Shown: positions 1 to 10,971, counted from the first letter of the stretch. The stretch is 64,000 bases of DNA from Eunapius fragilis (GCA_963681505.1 OY811980.1:8127118-8191117); one strand, 5' to 3'. Notes: generated from the sequence alone by a model not told the origin. Translations and numbers: made by a program.

Positions 1-1542
1 TAGCACATATGATAACAGAGCTTCATGACACAACTTGTACTGGTCCTGGGAAGGGGGAGGAGGGAAAACAGCACAGTAGGCCTATTACCAAACCACCAAT
101 CACTAGATAATCCTCACTTCCTCCTCCTTCGCCATTTTCCTTCTCCCCTCTTCTCAACTTTATCTCTCCTCTACTCGCCCTTCCCTTTCTACCATGCCCC
201 CTCCCCTCCCTCCCCTCCTCCATCTCCCTCCCCCACCCCTCCTCTCCCTCCCCTTCCCTTCCCCTCCCCTTCCCTTCCCCTCCCCTCCCCTCATCCTCCC
301 TCCACTCCTCCCCTCCCCTCCCTCTCCCCTCCTCCCCTCCCCTCCCTCTCCCCTCCTCCCCTCCCCTCCCTCTCCCCTCCTCCCCTACCCTCCCTCCTCT
401 CCCCTCCTCCCCCTCTCCTCCTCCTCCCTCCCCCCTTCCCCCTCCCCTCCTCCCCTCCCCTCCCTCTCCCCTTCTCCCCTCCCCTCCCTCCTCTCCCCTC
501 CCCCCCCTCTCCTCCTCCTCCCCTCCCCCCTTCCCCCTCCCCTCTTTCCCTTACCACTCCCTGCACAAGGACAGGTCTCTGGGTTCTGGCTGCCTTTATG
601 GCTCGAAGGACATCCACTGTGCCTTCTCCCTTCATCTGTTCCAGACATGAGTGGATGGTTATGAAGGTACCAGTGCGTCCCATACCATCACTGTGCATAT
701 GGGTAGGGGCACGAGGAGGAAGTGGGTGGAGTCATTAAACATCATTTCCATGGTAACAGACTCACTTGCACATGACCACAATAGGGCCACTCCCACTGCT
801 GCTATAGGTCTTGTTGATCTGTGCCATCATCTCCAGAAGGGAGGAGAAGTTTGGTCGTCCATTCTCCACCCACGCGGTGTAATGGGTGTGACCTATGGAT
901 ATCCACGACAACTCTAATTATCAGCTTGATTATGTCATGCCCTGATCCCCCATCAGAGGTGATGGTGATTTGAGCACATGTAGTGTGCGAACTGTGAAGT
1001 CATTGTGAGTACTGATGGTGTCCTGTGTGATCTGAAAGGGGCCCACACTGAGGGTTGTCTCCATAGTGGGGGGCCAATATACACCACTGTCCTCCTGGGG
1101 GGTAAGGTGCTGAGTCCCCAGACCTTCCCAACATGCCTCTCCTCCTCACCCTCTCCCCCTTGCTGGGTGTGTACAGCTGGACCAGTATGGAACACTTGTG
1201 TTTTACCACCATTCTCCAGAGGTCAGTCACTGTGCCAGGCAAGGGGACTTGGGTGGCTATAAGCATGGCTGGTTTACGGTACCCCTATGGGATTAATGGC
1301 AGAACAGGTATAGTGTACTGGTTGTGAGACATTTAAGGCTTACGTTGACAAAGCTGGCATTGATGTACTCACATTCCTGATAAATGCACACCCTCTTACT
1401 GTCTCCTGAAGTGACAAAGGTTATTATTTCAGGCCATGGTGGTATGCTACTTACTGCGAACGTTGTTGCTATAGCGATTCTTGGCCTTATATTTTTCATA
1501 TTGAAATTCTTTGTGTTTGTACTGACAAAGTATCTCTAAACT
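1..1542 (-). pseudogene. Orphan RPTP D2 (second phosphatase domain) fragment, decayed
   Basis: Seven exons homologous to the D2 half of genes B-D: 1455-1542 (NRYSNNV), 1344-1405 (CEYINASFVN), 1150-1284 (FIATQ equivalent LIATQ), 954-1094 (SGVYWPP), 766-892 (WVENGRP), 555-690 (DGMGRTG) and 45 to the window edge (DQYKLCHEALL). No D1 or transmembrane exon lies directly upstream; gene A ends at 2530 instead. Two lesions are visible against gene B. The donor after the 954-1094 exon reads AT where B has GT. The next exon lacks 13 bases between two CATTACAC direct repeats, which shifts the frame just before the WVENGRP motif. I read it as a partial duplicate that decayed. A remote upstream exon or alternative splicing cannot be fully excluded, and the last exon runs off the window. 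Confidence 0.75.
186..552. repeat. Polypyrimidine (C/T) low-complexity tract
   Basis: Almost pure C/T on the plus strand, with nested repeats around the core CCCCTCCCTCTCCCCTCCT. It fills the last intron of the orphan D2 fragment. Genes B (about 13200-13295) and D (about 49900-49935) have shorter C/T tracts in the same intron, so the tract has expanded here. The proline-rich and glycine-rich frames it creates are not genes. Confidence 0.85.
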
Positions 1543-2529
1543 CTGGAAAGAAAAGCAGCAAATATCACAGCTGTCAATAACATGTAATCTCATGCGGGTA
1601 TGCATGACATTATGGTATGGGCCATACATGAGATGTTCTAGGGGTTCAGCCCCACCATATTCCATGCCTGTTGATAACCAATCCAACTAGGCTGAATATC
1701 CCTTATAACCTACAATGGTCTCCTGGACAATGTAGTGTGGAATACCATCACTCCAAAGATACCTTTAAAAGGAGGTCTTGCCTATCAAAATGGTTGAATC
1801 GAAATTGATGGCAAATGTGTTTAAGTAACACTTTTAAGATGGATTTTGAACACCTTTAAGCAGAGATATTATCTCTGCTTTAAGTACATTTTTATCGACT
1901 CGACTTTCTTCAAGGTAAGAAGCCTATATCCCACAATTGTTAGACCAGAAACTGTGATGTGTGCAAAACGCTGTCACATCTACAAAGACGTTACTCCTTC
2001 ATTTAATTCTTTGTACTAATTTGTCTTTGGTCGTTCTCTCCGGAGACGCCAGACATTGCGAATTTGCTCAAAACGACGTTTCCAACAAGGCCATTCGTCG
2101 GGTTTTGAAAAGCCAAACGGTTCTGGGGGTGTTAGACGGATATTCGCCATCGCTGCACCATGTAATGGTAAGGGGTTGCCACCAAAAATTAAATAATTAT
2201 CCCCCCCCCCCCCCCCCCACAGCGAATGCGCCGTATATACATAACACTACAGGAATGGCTTAAATGAACAACATTTTGCAAAAGGCAGTCTGCTTTTTAC
2301 AACAAAATGCCAAGTAGTGTTGCAATTGATTCTACAAAAAGCAGAGTAAAATATTCATACAAATGGTGGTTAAAAAAATTCATCATTCATTTCATTTCCT
2401 GATTGCAAGTTACATTTTTAAATCTAATACAATAACCTTTAATCTTGATTTTAATGGGCTTTGATATAACTTGGCAGCAAAAACATCATCACACTAATAT
2501 TGTCTGGCCACATAATGAGTTTATAGTTT
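1543..2529. other. Intergenic spacer, nothing coding recognised
   Basis: Spacer between the orphan D2 exons and the last exon of gene A. It contains an 18-base C homopolymer at 2201-2218. I searched it on the minus strand for D1 phosphatase exons (WPD, HCSAG, YINAS) and found none. A plus-strand open frame at 1961-2263 runs into the poly-C and has no recognisable domain. Confidence 0.6.
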
Positions 2530-5500
2530 CTAGTTGTATCCAACCACTTCATAGCAGTCCTGTCCACCTATTTTCATTTCACCATATGCATCACATGACT
2601 TCATGGTGATCACATCACTGAGAGAGATGTATGTATTGATTCAAACATGAGAGAGATGTATGTATTGGTTCAAACATGGGAGAGATGTATGTATTGGTTC
2701 AAACATGAGAGAGATGTATGTATTGGTTCAAACATGAGAGAGATGTATGTACTGATTCAAATTAAAACATGGGAGAGATGTATGTATTGGTTCAAACATG
2801 ATGTATTGGTTCAAACATGAGAGATGTGTGCATTGGTTCAAAATGGTGCTGGCAGTTATGCCTTACCGAACTTTAGAATGTGTATCATTTGATCCGATAG
2901 TGAAGGCTTCACTGTGGTCCATTGTTGTAAGAAAGGCTTAAGTGTGAACGTAATGTCATATTATAACACACCTTTTTCTTCTCATGCAGATCACAAGTAC
3001 TATGACAACAATCACCATAACAACCACAAGGATAACAAACTCAACTATAAGTGAGCCAGCAAGCACTCCTCCAGAGTATGAGTTGCTCATATTGTTTATG
3101 GTACCTTCAACATCACATGTCATTAGTTTGTGATATTGCCATGATATAGTCCTAACCTGGTGTGATGGTGGGTGTGTCACCTCCTGATGAAGGAATGTCT
3201 CCATTGTATGACTGTCCTGCAATGGTCACCATGGCTACCACACTGAACTGGTACACACCATTAGAACTGAGGTTGGTGATGTCCCCAGAGGTGGTGGTTG
3301 GTGGGAAGGTCTGACTAATGTACCCACCCGACTGCCTCTTTGAAGTGTTGGGAAGAGAACGATAATACACAGTGTACCCTGTAAGGATGCCATCTTGAGG
3401 GAGCCACTGGACAGCCAGCCAGGACACTCTGACAGATGTTGTATTGGTGGCTACTACCACCACTCCGGTCACATTGGCTGAAGGGTACAACATTAAAGCA
3501 TCATGCAGGTGTATGTGTGAACAAATGTAAGATACAGTAACAGCTATACACTCACGTATAGCTGCAGTACTGGTCTGTACTTGTTGTGGTGTCCCTGGTC
3601 CTGTGATGGTGTAACCAACGACAGAGAAGGTGTAGGGGGTCCTTGGTACCAGTCCTGTTATTGTCACTGGGGGTGTGGTTGTGTTGACTATTCCATTGGT
3701 GGAGTAGGTCACCTGATACATGATGATCAACCCATTGGGGGTAGGAGGGGGTAGCCATGTGAGTGTGATGGTTGTGAAGGTATTGTTGAAGGCTTGTAGT
3801 CCACTCACTGGACCAGGTGCTAGTGTGGAGAGAAATAATTCACCTCTTCAATATTCATCCACCTCACACTTACCACTTTGCTCAGTCACCACAAAGAGAG
3901 GAGAGGTATAAGGACCCATGGCTCCATCACTGTTGACTGCTGACACCTCAATGGAGTAGTTGGTATAAGGAGCCAGTTCAGTCACAGTCACTGCCCTACC
4001 AGAGGTAACTACTGTCCCTCTCACACCACTGGTCACAGGTCCATAGAAAACACTGTACCCCACTATCACACTGTTCTGGTCCACACAGGGGACTTCCCCC
4101 CAACTGATGTTGACAGTGGAGGAGGTCTTGTTCACTTGAGTGAGGCTGTTAGGAGGAGCAGAGGGAGCTGTTGGGAAGAGAAGGGAAGGGAGTCAGCCAT
4201 CTTGAGATGAGATCATTCACCTCACCTGTTGAGGAGGTGTTGACCATCACACTAGCTGGAGGGCTACTCCCTCCACCATTGGAGGCAGTGAGGGTGAGGG
4301 TGTAGGGACTGAACTCCTGCAGTCCAGTGATGGTGTACTGGGTAGCAGTGCCAATGGACACATTCCCACCACCACCACCACCACCAGCACACGGTTCCTG
4401 GTAGGTGTAGGAGAGGGTGTAGGTGGTACCTATCTCTCCAGCAGTCTGTGACCACATGACAGTGATGGATGTTGAGGTGACCTGTGCTACCATGGGTGAG
4501 GGGGATGATGGTACTGGGGAGGAGGGAGATGGTAATGGTTAAGTACCATAACTATAACTATAATACTCACATATCCATATCGCACCAGCACTCAGAGATG
4601 GCATATAAGTGCCCACAGCTATGACAGAGATGTTGTACTGAACGCCAACTTGAAGGTTGGTTAGGACATAAGAGGTAGAAGTGGTTGAACCACCACTTGT
4701 ACTTGGGACTCCATTAGCCACATAGTAGATATCATATCTGCTCACTGGACCACCTGAGGTTGGTGCAGTCCAAGAGACACTGACAGATGTGGGACCAGAC
4801 TGCACAGCAGTGACACCAGTGGGTGGGGCAGGAGGACCTGTATAGAGGTACATGTCTATAGGTACAAGACACTCTTCATAGGCAGTTCTTACCTGATACA
4901 CTGAGGGATGAGGTAGTGGATCTTGAATTGTAAATAGGCCCATTTGTTTTACACAAGTCAGTTGTGCAGCTATTGGTGACAGTGGTGACAGTGCATGTGT
5001 ACATCCCAGGTGCTCTCCCAGTAACAGTCAGGGTGTTGTTGTAAGTAGATGTTGGTGGATTTGTCACTATCTGAGAGGAAGCATAGTTTCCACCATTCAC
5101 AGGACTTCCATTGATGGTCCACTGCACAGTTGTAGGAGGAGAACTAGTGCTGGTGCAGGTCAACTGGAACACTGATGGATCAACATTTGTAGGTGTCAAC
5201 AGCTGAATCTGGACACCTCCTGTAATGTTAGGACCATCTGTGGGAGAGTCAACACTTCCATAACACATGTGATGTACTTTCCTCTCTACTTACAAGTGGC
5301 TGCTACAGAGAGAGCATAGCTATCAGGGGCTATTGGTACTGATGCTGCTAGTGTGAGATCAGTGTACATTCCAACACAGAGTGTGATGGTGGTATTGGTA
5401 CAACATTGAACACCATGTGGGAAGTCATAAGGAGTTCCACGATACAGCTCTACTCCTACTGACACATTTCGTTGACCCAACCCTCCAGGGGTGGTTACAG

Positions 5501-5701
5501 GGTCTGGTGTTGCTAGTGGAAACAGGGCTCCATTTGGTTGATACCACTGTCCACCTGTTATACCCTCACACACCAGAGGATACTGGTATGCTGATTGGTT
5601 GAATGTGCTCACTCTGTTTGTAACTGCTGAGAGAGACCACAGGCTGTTGTTGGCAGCCATCACAAACAGTACATTCTGATTCCAGGTGATCCTAGGTTGT
5701 C
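2530..5701 (-). CDS. Gene A: Ig/FN3 receptor with short tyrosine tail, no phosphatase
   Basis: Nine exons read from splice signals: 5294-5701 N-terminal Cys-rich domain; 4893-5237 Ig; FN3 at 4571-4837, 4226-4513, 3874-4167, 3556-3819 and 3157-3477; 2972-3104 transmembrane; 2530-2617 tail and stop. The first three exons are close relatives of those in genes B-D. The membrane segment (about 22 residues rich in V/I/L, 3010-3080) ends in CMRRK. The tail exon joins in phase 2 and reads on for 28 residues to TAG, with Tyr in AYGEMK, CYEVV and GYN. So the family head is joined to five FN3 domains and a tail of about 33 residues, without any phosphatase. It is predicted to be a type I surface receptor; the ligand is unknown. 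The tyrosines are possible phosphorylation or docking sites (inference). The 5' signal exon was not found; the first exon begins with two bases of a split codon. Confidence 0.8.
2621..2850. repeat. 27-base minisatellite in the last intron of gene A
   Basis: About seven or eight copies of a 27-base unit containing GAGAGATGTATGTATTGGTT followed by CAAACAT. Some copies are shortened. The array starts only a few bases from the acceptor of the tail exon at 2617, so it sits where the branch point and pyrimidine tract would be expected. Confidence 0.85.
4570..5701 (-). CDS. Gene A family head: N-terminal domain, Ig, first FN3
   Basis: The three exons shared by all four receptors. 5294-5701: Cys-containing domain with PLVCEGITGGQWYQP and GVQCCTNTTITLC, possibly a divergent Ig fold. 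4893-5237: Ig with FQLTCTS, VQWTING and GMYTCTV. 4571-4837: FN3 with PPTGVTAVQSG, VSVSWTAP and a YNISVIAVG end. The introns between them are 56 and 55 bases. A differs from B-D mainly in the last 20 or so residues of the FN3 exon (it ends SLSAGAIWI). All three exons are phase 1 at the 3' side, which keeps the block transferable as a unit. Confidence 0.85.
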
Positions 5702-6576
5702 CTGTGTGGAGAGTATGATGTAATCAACACTGGGATAGTAGCTTCTACGTGACAAGTGCTATTATGATTACAACCATAGATATTCGAGTACTATCTATGG
5801 CCCATTACTAGGCGTAGGAACGCCCCCGGAGGGGGGGGGGGGGGGGGGGGGGGGACGTGGGCGAAAGTCATACTTAATAGGTGAAAATGAAACGCCTATA
5901 TATACATACATATACACAGATCAAACAAAATAAGGATAACATTCAAAGAAAGACAAAAAGTGCTAAAGCCTATTTCATGATTGAAGGAAGTGATGCCCCA
6001 TCGTCAAAGCCAGTCCACTCCTCCACTTTAATTACCCTCGTTCGATGAATAATATGACTTCGGTTAGGCCATGAAATGTATGCCTCAACGCTACGTAACT
6101 TGTTAAAGCTAAACACGTTAGTATTTACCTTTACAATTGTGTGCATGTGCGCGTGTGTATGCGTCTGCATATGTGTAGGCCTATGTGTGCATCTGCGTGC
6201 GCTTAAAGCTGTGTGGCACAGTGATGAAACAAATAATTTAGCAGGGGTCTTTTTATGTGGGGCCGAAGCGGCGAAGGCGCCCAACGAAACACACATGAAG
6301 CTGGTCCGCGAACGTATAAAACAGACTAACCTGCGGCTAGGTGTGGAAGCGCACAAAGAACGATGCAAGCGAACGCACACATCCAAAGCTCTAGCAGATG
6401 TGTCTGGGAACGACGCCGTGATGACTGATTAATACGTTTATATCTGCCAGTTTGAATGTAGGGGTCTGAACATATAAACAACACCCTAAAGAGGGTGTGC
6501 ACGTGGCTAAATTTTAAAGAGATCATTATTATCCCTGCTAAGTTATAATTGCGTCATGTGCTAGCTTCCACTCCTA
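5702..6576. promoter_or_regulatory. 5' flank of gene A; promoter not resolved
   Basis: The signal-peptide exon and promoter of gene A should lie here or further right, but I could not identify them. The stretch holds a 24-base G homopolymer (5831-5854) and a weak plus-strand open frame (6076-6432) that is low complexity at its start and matches nothing I know. No TATA box or start motif is convincing. Confidence 0.3.
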
Positions 6577-6990
6577 TAAGGGAGCATCCATAAATGATGT
6601 TACGCTTTTTTGATGAATATTGGACCATACATACATATGTTGCCCACATTTGTCACAAATGTAAGAACCATACCCTTATACCCCACCTTTAAATGATGTC
6701 ACATTTCATTACACCATACCCCCCGTCCCCCCTTACCCGCCACGCACAAGTATGACGTTTCTTTATCAGTTCTCATTCCACAGCAGGCTGATTTCTATCA
6801 ATCAACATATACTGATGTACTAGTATAGTGTTTTTGTATTTTTTCAAGTAATTGGCTTTGTTCACACATGCAAGCAGAGTTTTTTAATCACATTAAATGA
6901 CAATTGGCACAGTTGTTTAATTCAAGCAACAGTGTATCTTCTTCCCATGGTTCTTGAAAGTGTTCATTCAATGAAATTATTGGGAGTTGA

Positions 6991-7602
6991 TCATCTATAT
7001 ATATAATGGGAACCACTTTGAACACTATCAGGTGGAAGGTTTTTGTGTTGCTCAGTAGCAATGTCTTCAATATTCACCCAATCTGCTGCTTCTCCATCAA
7101 GGCGGTCACCAGTTATTACTAACACTTCATTTCCCAATCTTATTACAATACGATGAGGAACTACAAGTTGGTCAATGATTGGGGCTCCTATGTATTTGTC
7201 TGTGCTGCTGAAGCATCGTTTTTTACAGGCCACATGACTGACAAGACCGACCTTGTAAATCATCCTGAATTGATGGCAGTAAAGGTCATTTGGTAACCTG
7301 TGAAAGACACGTCCGTCCGCTGTAGAGATCAATCCCAATTCAGCCTGGCCTTGGCATTGAGTAATGTTTTCCTCCGCTGGCTTATAAGGTAGACTACTCC
7401 AAAACACTAAAAGCTGTCCTTTCTTCTTAAGGGACACCATTGCTTGTTCCTCAAACTTCTTTACGGCATCGGACAAATTGTCCGCCTTTTTCATGTCACT
7501 CCAGATATTGATGTTTTCATGGTTTGTTTGATCTTTTTTGATGTGTGTGTGCCTTCTAGTAGGCTTCGCGCACACGGAAATACAATTCTCTCTTGTTGCC
7601 AA
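6991..7602 (-). CDS. Unrecognised open frame inside the TIR element
   Basis: An open frame of about 200 codons with no in-frame ATG at its start; the first ATG gives a product of about 165 residues beginning MKKADNLSDAVKKFEEQ. It has basic patches near the N-terminus, scattered Cys (VACKKRCFSS) and a tail with VVPHRIVIRLGNEVLVIT. It has no repeats and looks compositionally like protein, but I recognise no domain. It lies between the inverted repeats, so it may belong to the transposon. It could also be one exon of a host gene. Function unknown. Confidence 0.35.
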   Translation of the reverse strand: MATRENCISVCAKPTRRHTHIKKDQTNHENINIWSDMKKADNLSDAVKKFEEQAMVSLKKKGQLLVFWSSLPYKPAEENITQCQGQAELGLISTADGRVFHRLPNDLYCHQFRMIYKVGLVSHVACKKRCFSSTDKYIGAPIIDQLVVPHRIVIRLGNEVLVITGDRLDGEAADWVNIEDIATEQHKNLPPDSVQSGSHYIYR

Positions 7603-7868
7603 CGGATGCCGCCATCATATTAATTCCGAGTATTTTTCATACAGATATTATTATTATTTTAAACGAAACATGAGGATGATGTACAACACACAAACACAAT
7701 TATAAGTTATTTCACTAAGTTGATACTCCATATACAACATTTACAGTTTTAAGCTACACAATGTTACTAAACAAAAAACAATAAACTGGAACGGAGAAGG
7801 TGAGGAGACTACAGATATTAATAATTAGTTCATTACATAACACATTACACACACAAACGGATCTAGCT

Positions 7869-9503
7869 CTATAACAGTGGGATAATTCTAGAGAGGATGG
7901 CTGTAGCATTGGCACGAACTAGATGGACATTAAGCCGGCCATAAATGTCATTCAGCACAACTGACTTGGACTTGCATGTAGAGGTGGCGAGTCTGGAGGC
8001 AATTGATGAAATGATAGAAGAGGCCTCATCGCCCCAAGCTCCATACGATTCTACCACCATGGGGACACATACCCATCCAAGTTCCGAACATTTGGGATCA
8101 TTAGCTTGATGTTTCCTCGCCTCTGTGGCCTGAGCAGCAGACTTGGCCAAGACTCCCGCTTCCAAAAGGGTTAAAGGGTTTAGCGGAGACATGATGGAGA
8201 CATCTAGTGCTGCTGGTTTGCCTAAGAACCAATTGGATAGCAAGATATCAGCTGGGCGAGTCTTATTGTGGTCATGTGTGAGATTGTTGCCCACTTCCAC
8301 CTGAACACCTATGTGTGCACGCCGACAGGTCTCCACCAGGATATCTCTGATCTTGTTGTGGCGGGAGACCACATCTCCACCATATTTGCAGGTGACTGCA
8401 TGGTGGCCAAGGTGATCAAGTACACCGGGACACAGGGTACACTGAGAGCCCTCTGAAGTATCGAGGCCAAGCCACCACTTTACAGCAATCTGGAAAACAG
8501 GTGGATCTAGATGGAGTCCAAGGCCCTCAGAGGGAGTTACAGACAGCCAGGCTGAAGCATGGGGTGAAGAGATGGACAATAGACGGGCTTTGTCTGCCAA
8601 TGAAGATAGAGTTAGCAGATCGTCGAATAGATGGTCATCAATTTTGGAAGACAGTGTTTTCTGAATAGGAGGGGAAAGAAGAACAGACTCAACATTAATG
8701 GCTTCTACTGGTGAAACTAAGTTGTTAAAGACCTCCACAGCTTGAGATAGGTGGTGGACTGATTTGGATCCAAAGCCCGATGAACAAATGGAGGAGATGT
8801 AAGCTGCAGAAGAGTGGTGAGACAAAGATCGCAGGCCTAGGCCTCCTCTGCTCAGGCTGAGCTGGGCTTGTTTCCAGGCAGTATCAGAAGTATCAACACC
8901 AGTGCACTCACTGAAAACCCTACGGATGTCATTGTCAAAAAGGCTGAGAGCTTGTGAAGATAGAGATGGTGGTGTTGATCGGGCTAGGTGTACCAGCTTA
9001 CAAAACCCTCCACAGAGACGAAGGACCTGGACCAATGCAACCTGGGGATCCAACACACCAACTTGCTCAAGTTGGGATAGCAGAGCACTGGCCTCCATCC
9101 GCTTGGTAGCGATGAATGAAGAGCAAAAGTCCAGGTCTCCAATGGCCACACCAAGTATTACAATGTTTGGCTCGTCAGATGCTTTCATCCCAGAAGGGAA
9201 CACATCAAGATTGTGGCGGGAGAAAACCTCACACTTTGACAAGTTGACAGAGATACCTAGAGCTGGACCCTGAACCTGGAGAAGACTGAGGCACCGGCAC
9301 AGAGACTGCCTTGGGCCAGCCAAGACACCATCATCTAGGTACCATGCATGGAAAAGGTTGCTGGAACAAGCTTTGTCTTCTGAGATTGCTTTAACAAGGA
9401 CATTTAATACAAGAGAGAATAGCAGGGGACCAAGGGGATCTCCTTGTTGGACACCCGATTCTGAGGTCAAACAACGAGTATTTAAAAAATAATAAATTAA
9501 CAA
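7869..9503 (-). CDS. 5'-truncated non-LTR retrotransposon: RT end plus R2-type endonuclease
   Basis: A 544-residue open frame. Near its start are reverse transcriptase motifs SGVQQGDPLGPLLFSLVLN and HAWYLDDG (YxDD active site), so the fingers and upstream part of the RT are missing. The C-terminal third has a zinc-binding pattern C-x2-C-x8-H-x4-C (CTLC to HHAVTC) followed by RPADILL and, 13 residues after its Asp, AALDVSI. That CCHC plus PD-x-D order is typical of R2-like restriction-type endonuclease (RLE) retrotransposons. No stop interrupts the frame, so it was inserted fairly recently. It is truncated and cannot be autonomous as seen. Two related remnants lie at 10972-11503 and 17061-17246. 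Confidence 0.8.
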   Translation of the reverse strand: MLIYYFLNTRCLTSESGVQQGDPLGPLLFSLVLNVLVKAISEDKACSSNLFHAWYLDDGVLAGPRQSLCRCLSLLQVQGPALGISVNLSKCEVFSRHNLDVFPSGMKASDEPNIVILGVAIGDLDFCSSFIATKRMEASALLSQLEQVGVLDPQVALVQVLRLCGGFCKLVHLARSTPPSLSSQALSLFDNDIRRVFSECTGVDTSDTAWKQAQLSLSRGGLGLRSLSHHSSAAYISSICSSGFGSKSVHHLSQAVEVFNNLVSPVEAINVESVLLSPPIQKTLSSKIDDHLFDDLLTLSSLADKARLLSISSPHASAWLSVTPSEGLGLHLDPPVFQIAVKWWLGLDTSEGSQCTLCPGVLDHLGHHAVTCKYGGDVVSRHNKIRDILVETCRRAHIGVQVEVGNNLTHDHNKTRPADILLSNWFLGKPAALDVSIMSPLNPLTLLEAGVLAKSAAQATEARKHQANDPKCSELGWVCVPMVVESYGAWGDEASSIISSIASRLATSTCKSKSVVLNDIYGRLNVHLVRANATAILSRIIPLL

Positions 9504-9613
9504 GTCACGCTATCGTTACCATACATACATACATACCCTACATATCATGTCCAATCCTGTCACGTTAATACATACATATGGTCAGCGTGACATCATTTTT
9601 GAACGCTCCCTAA

Positions 9614-9850
9614 ACCGCAGGTAGGTCGATTTAGAACCGTCTAACCGTATCAGCAAAATATAATTTGTGATGGTCGGGGTTTTAAATCAAGACCGATGAA
9701 GTGCTTTCGTGGAGCTTGGCGTTGAAGTACAGTAGATCCCACTTCATATCATTATCCATTATGACATGGTGTATTGGACGTTTTATGCAAAGCCAGGCTT
9801 GTGCTTTTTCAAACCCACTCTTTCGAGCTAAATGACCTTCGTATTTTTAT
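9614..9850. other. Spacer with no recognised feature
   Basis: Between the right end of the TIR element and the 22-base minisatellite. No coding signal, splice-site-flanked homology or repeat was seen. Confidence 0.5.
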
Positions 9851-9868
9851 TGCCACATAAGATGTGTT

Positions 9869-10340
9869 GCATATACTGAACTGGTCTGCTGCATGTACTG
9901 GATTGGTGTATTGCATGTACTGGACTGATGTGTTGTATGTACTGGACTGATGTGTTTTATGTACTGGACTGGTGTGTTGCATGTACTGGACTGGTGTGTT
10001 GTATGTACTGGACTGGTGTGTTGCATGTACTGGACTGGTGTGTTGTATGTACTGAACTGGTCTGCTGCATGTACTGGATTGGTGTATTGCATGTACTGGA
10101 CTGATGTGTTGTATGTACTGGACTGATGTGTTGCATGTACTGGACTGGTGTGTTGTATGTACTGGACTGGTGTGTTGCATGTACTGGACTGGTGTGTTGT
10201 ATGTACTGGACTGATGTGTTGTATGTACTGGACTGGTGTGTTGCATGTACTGGACTGGTGTGTTGCACTGGTGTGTTGTACATGTATGTACTGGACTGAT
10301 GTGTTGCATGTACTGGACTGATCATAATGTGTTGCATGTA
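9869..10340. repeat. 22-base minisatellite
   Basis: About 20 copies of a 22-base unit near TGTACTGGACTGRTGTGTTG plus CA or TA. Units alternate between -GCATG- and -GTATG- forms. A stray half-unit reappears at about 10543-10562. The long minus-strand frames full of THQSST and SPVH are products of the repeat. Confidence 0.9.
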
Positions 10341-10971
10341 TGGACCATAGTTGTCGGATTGTAAGCAGATCACTCTATCAGCTAACACTGCCTCATCATT
10401 AGATATTATTTTTTCTTGCTCAAATATGATATCAGTGTATAATGTCACCATATCAGACAGAGATGGATTTCTATTGCAAACTTTATAAGCCCTGGTTAAT
10501 ATAATTCCGTGATCCGCATACAATCCGCGATCCACTGACAGCAATGTACTGGACTGGTGTTGTTTCAACTTTGCACTGCAGGGCCATAGCGGAGGGGGGG
10601 GGAAGGGGGGGGGGGGGGGGGGGGGGGGATTGATGGGGTCTGATGACCTCCCTGTGGCCCATCACAGCTGTGCATTCCATAACATACCGCTGATTGTTTA
10701 ATGATACAATTCATCTGCATGCATTTAGATTAGAATAGGGTCACGCATATCTGATTATCCGACCAACCCCTCTTCGAAGGTCTGGCTATGGCCCTGAGTA
10801 CTATAGGATCACCTTAATTACCTTGGTCACCAGTGTCATTTATGCCTCAGTGCATAATAATTTGCATTTACAATTTAAAGTATTAACTATTAAAAATAAT
10901 AACAATATTACACCGTACAGCACACCAACAAAATCAAAGTCACAGCAGCAACCACCCCACATCCACACACC
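10341..10971. other. Spacer with G homopolymers
   Basis: No gene recognised. It contains two adjacent G runs (10594-10602 and 10605-10628) and unique AT-rich sequence. Confidence 0.5.

Larger units (their letters stand above)
6577..9613. mobile_element. 3-kb terminal-inverted-repeat element with TAA target duplication
   Basis: The left end at 6580 (GGGAGCATCCATAAATGATG) and the reverse complement of the right end at 9610 (GGGAGCGTTCAAAAATGATG) match over about 27 bases with four differences. Both ends are flanked directly by TAA (6577-6579 and 9611-9613). A TWA duplication with ends starting GGG fits the PIF/Harbinger superfamily (family knowledge); no transposase was recognised inside. The interior carries an unknown minus frame (6991-7602) and a non-LTR reverse transcriptase fragment (7869-9503) that was probably inserted later. 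Confidence 0.55.

Noticed and set aside
25-738. Long proline/serine/leucine-rich open frames
   Set aside because: They come from the C/T-rich tract in an intron; no start context, no domain, and several frames are open at once.
1543-2529. Hidden D1 domain between gene A and the orphan D2 exons
   Set aside because: No WPD, HCSAG, YINAS or CEQYWP equivalent on the minus strand.
2530-2617. Classical ITIM in the gene A tail
   Set aside because: DCYEVV lacks the hydrophobic or Ser residue two places before Tyr, so it is not a strict ITIM; only a general tyrosine motif is claimed.
6076-6432. 118-codon plus-strand frame
   Set aside because: Its early part is a CACVCVCICVG low-complexity stretch and the rest matches nothing; no splice or start support.
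9809-10568. SPVHTTHQSST-type repeat protein on the minus strand
   Set aside because: A by-product of the 22-base minisatellite, open in more than one frame.
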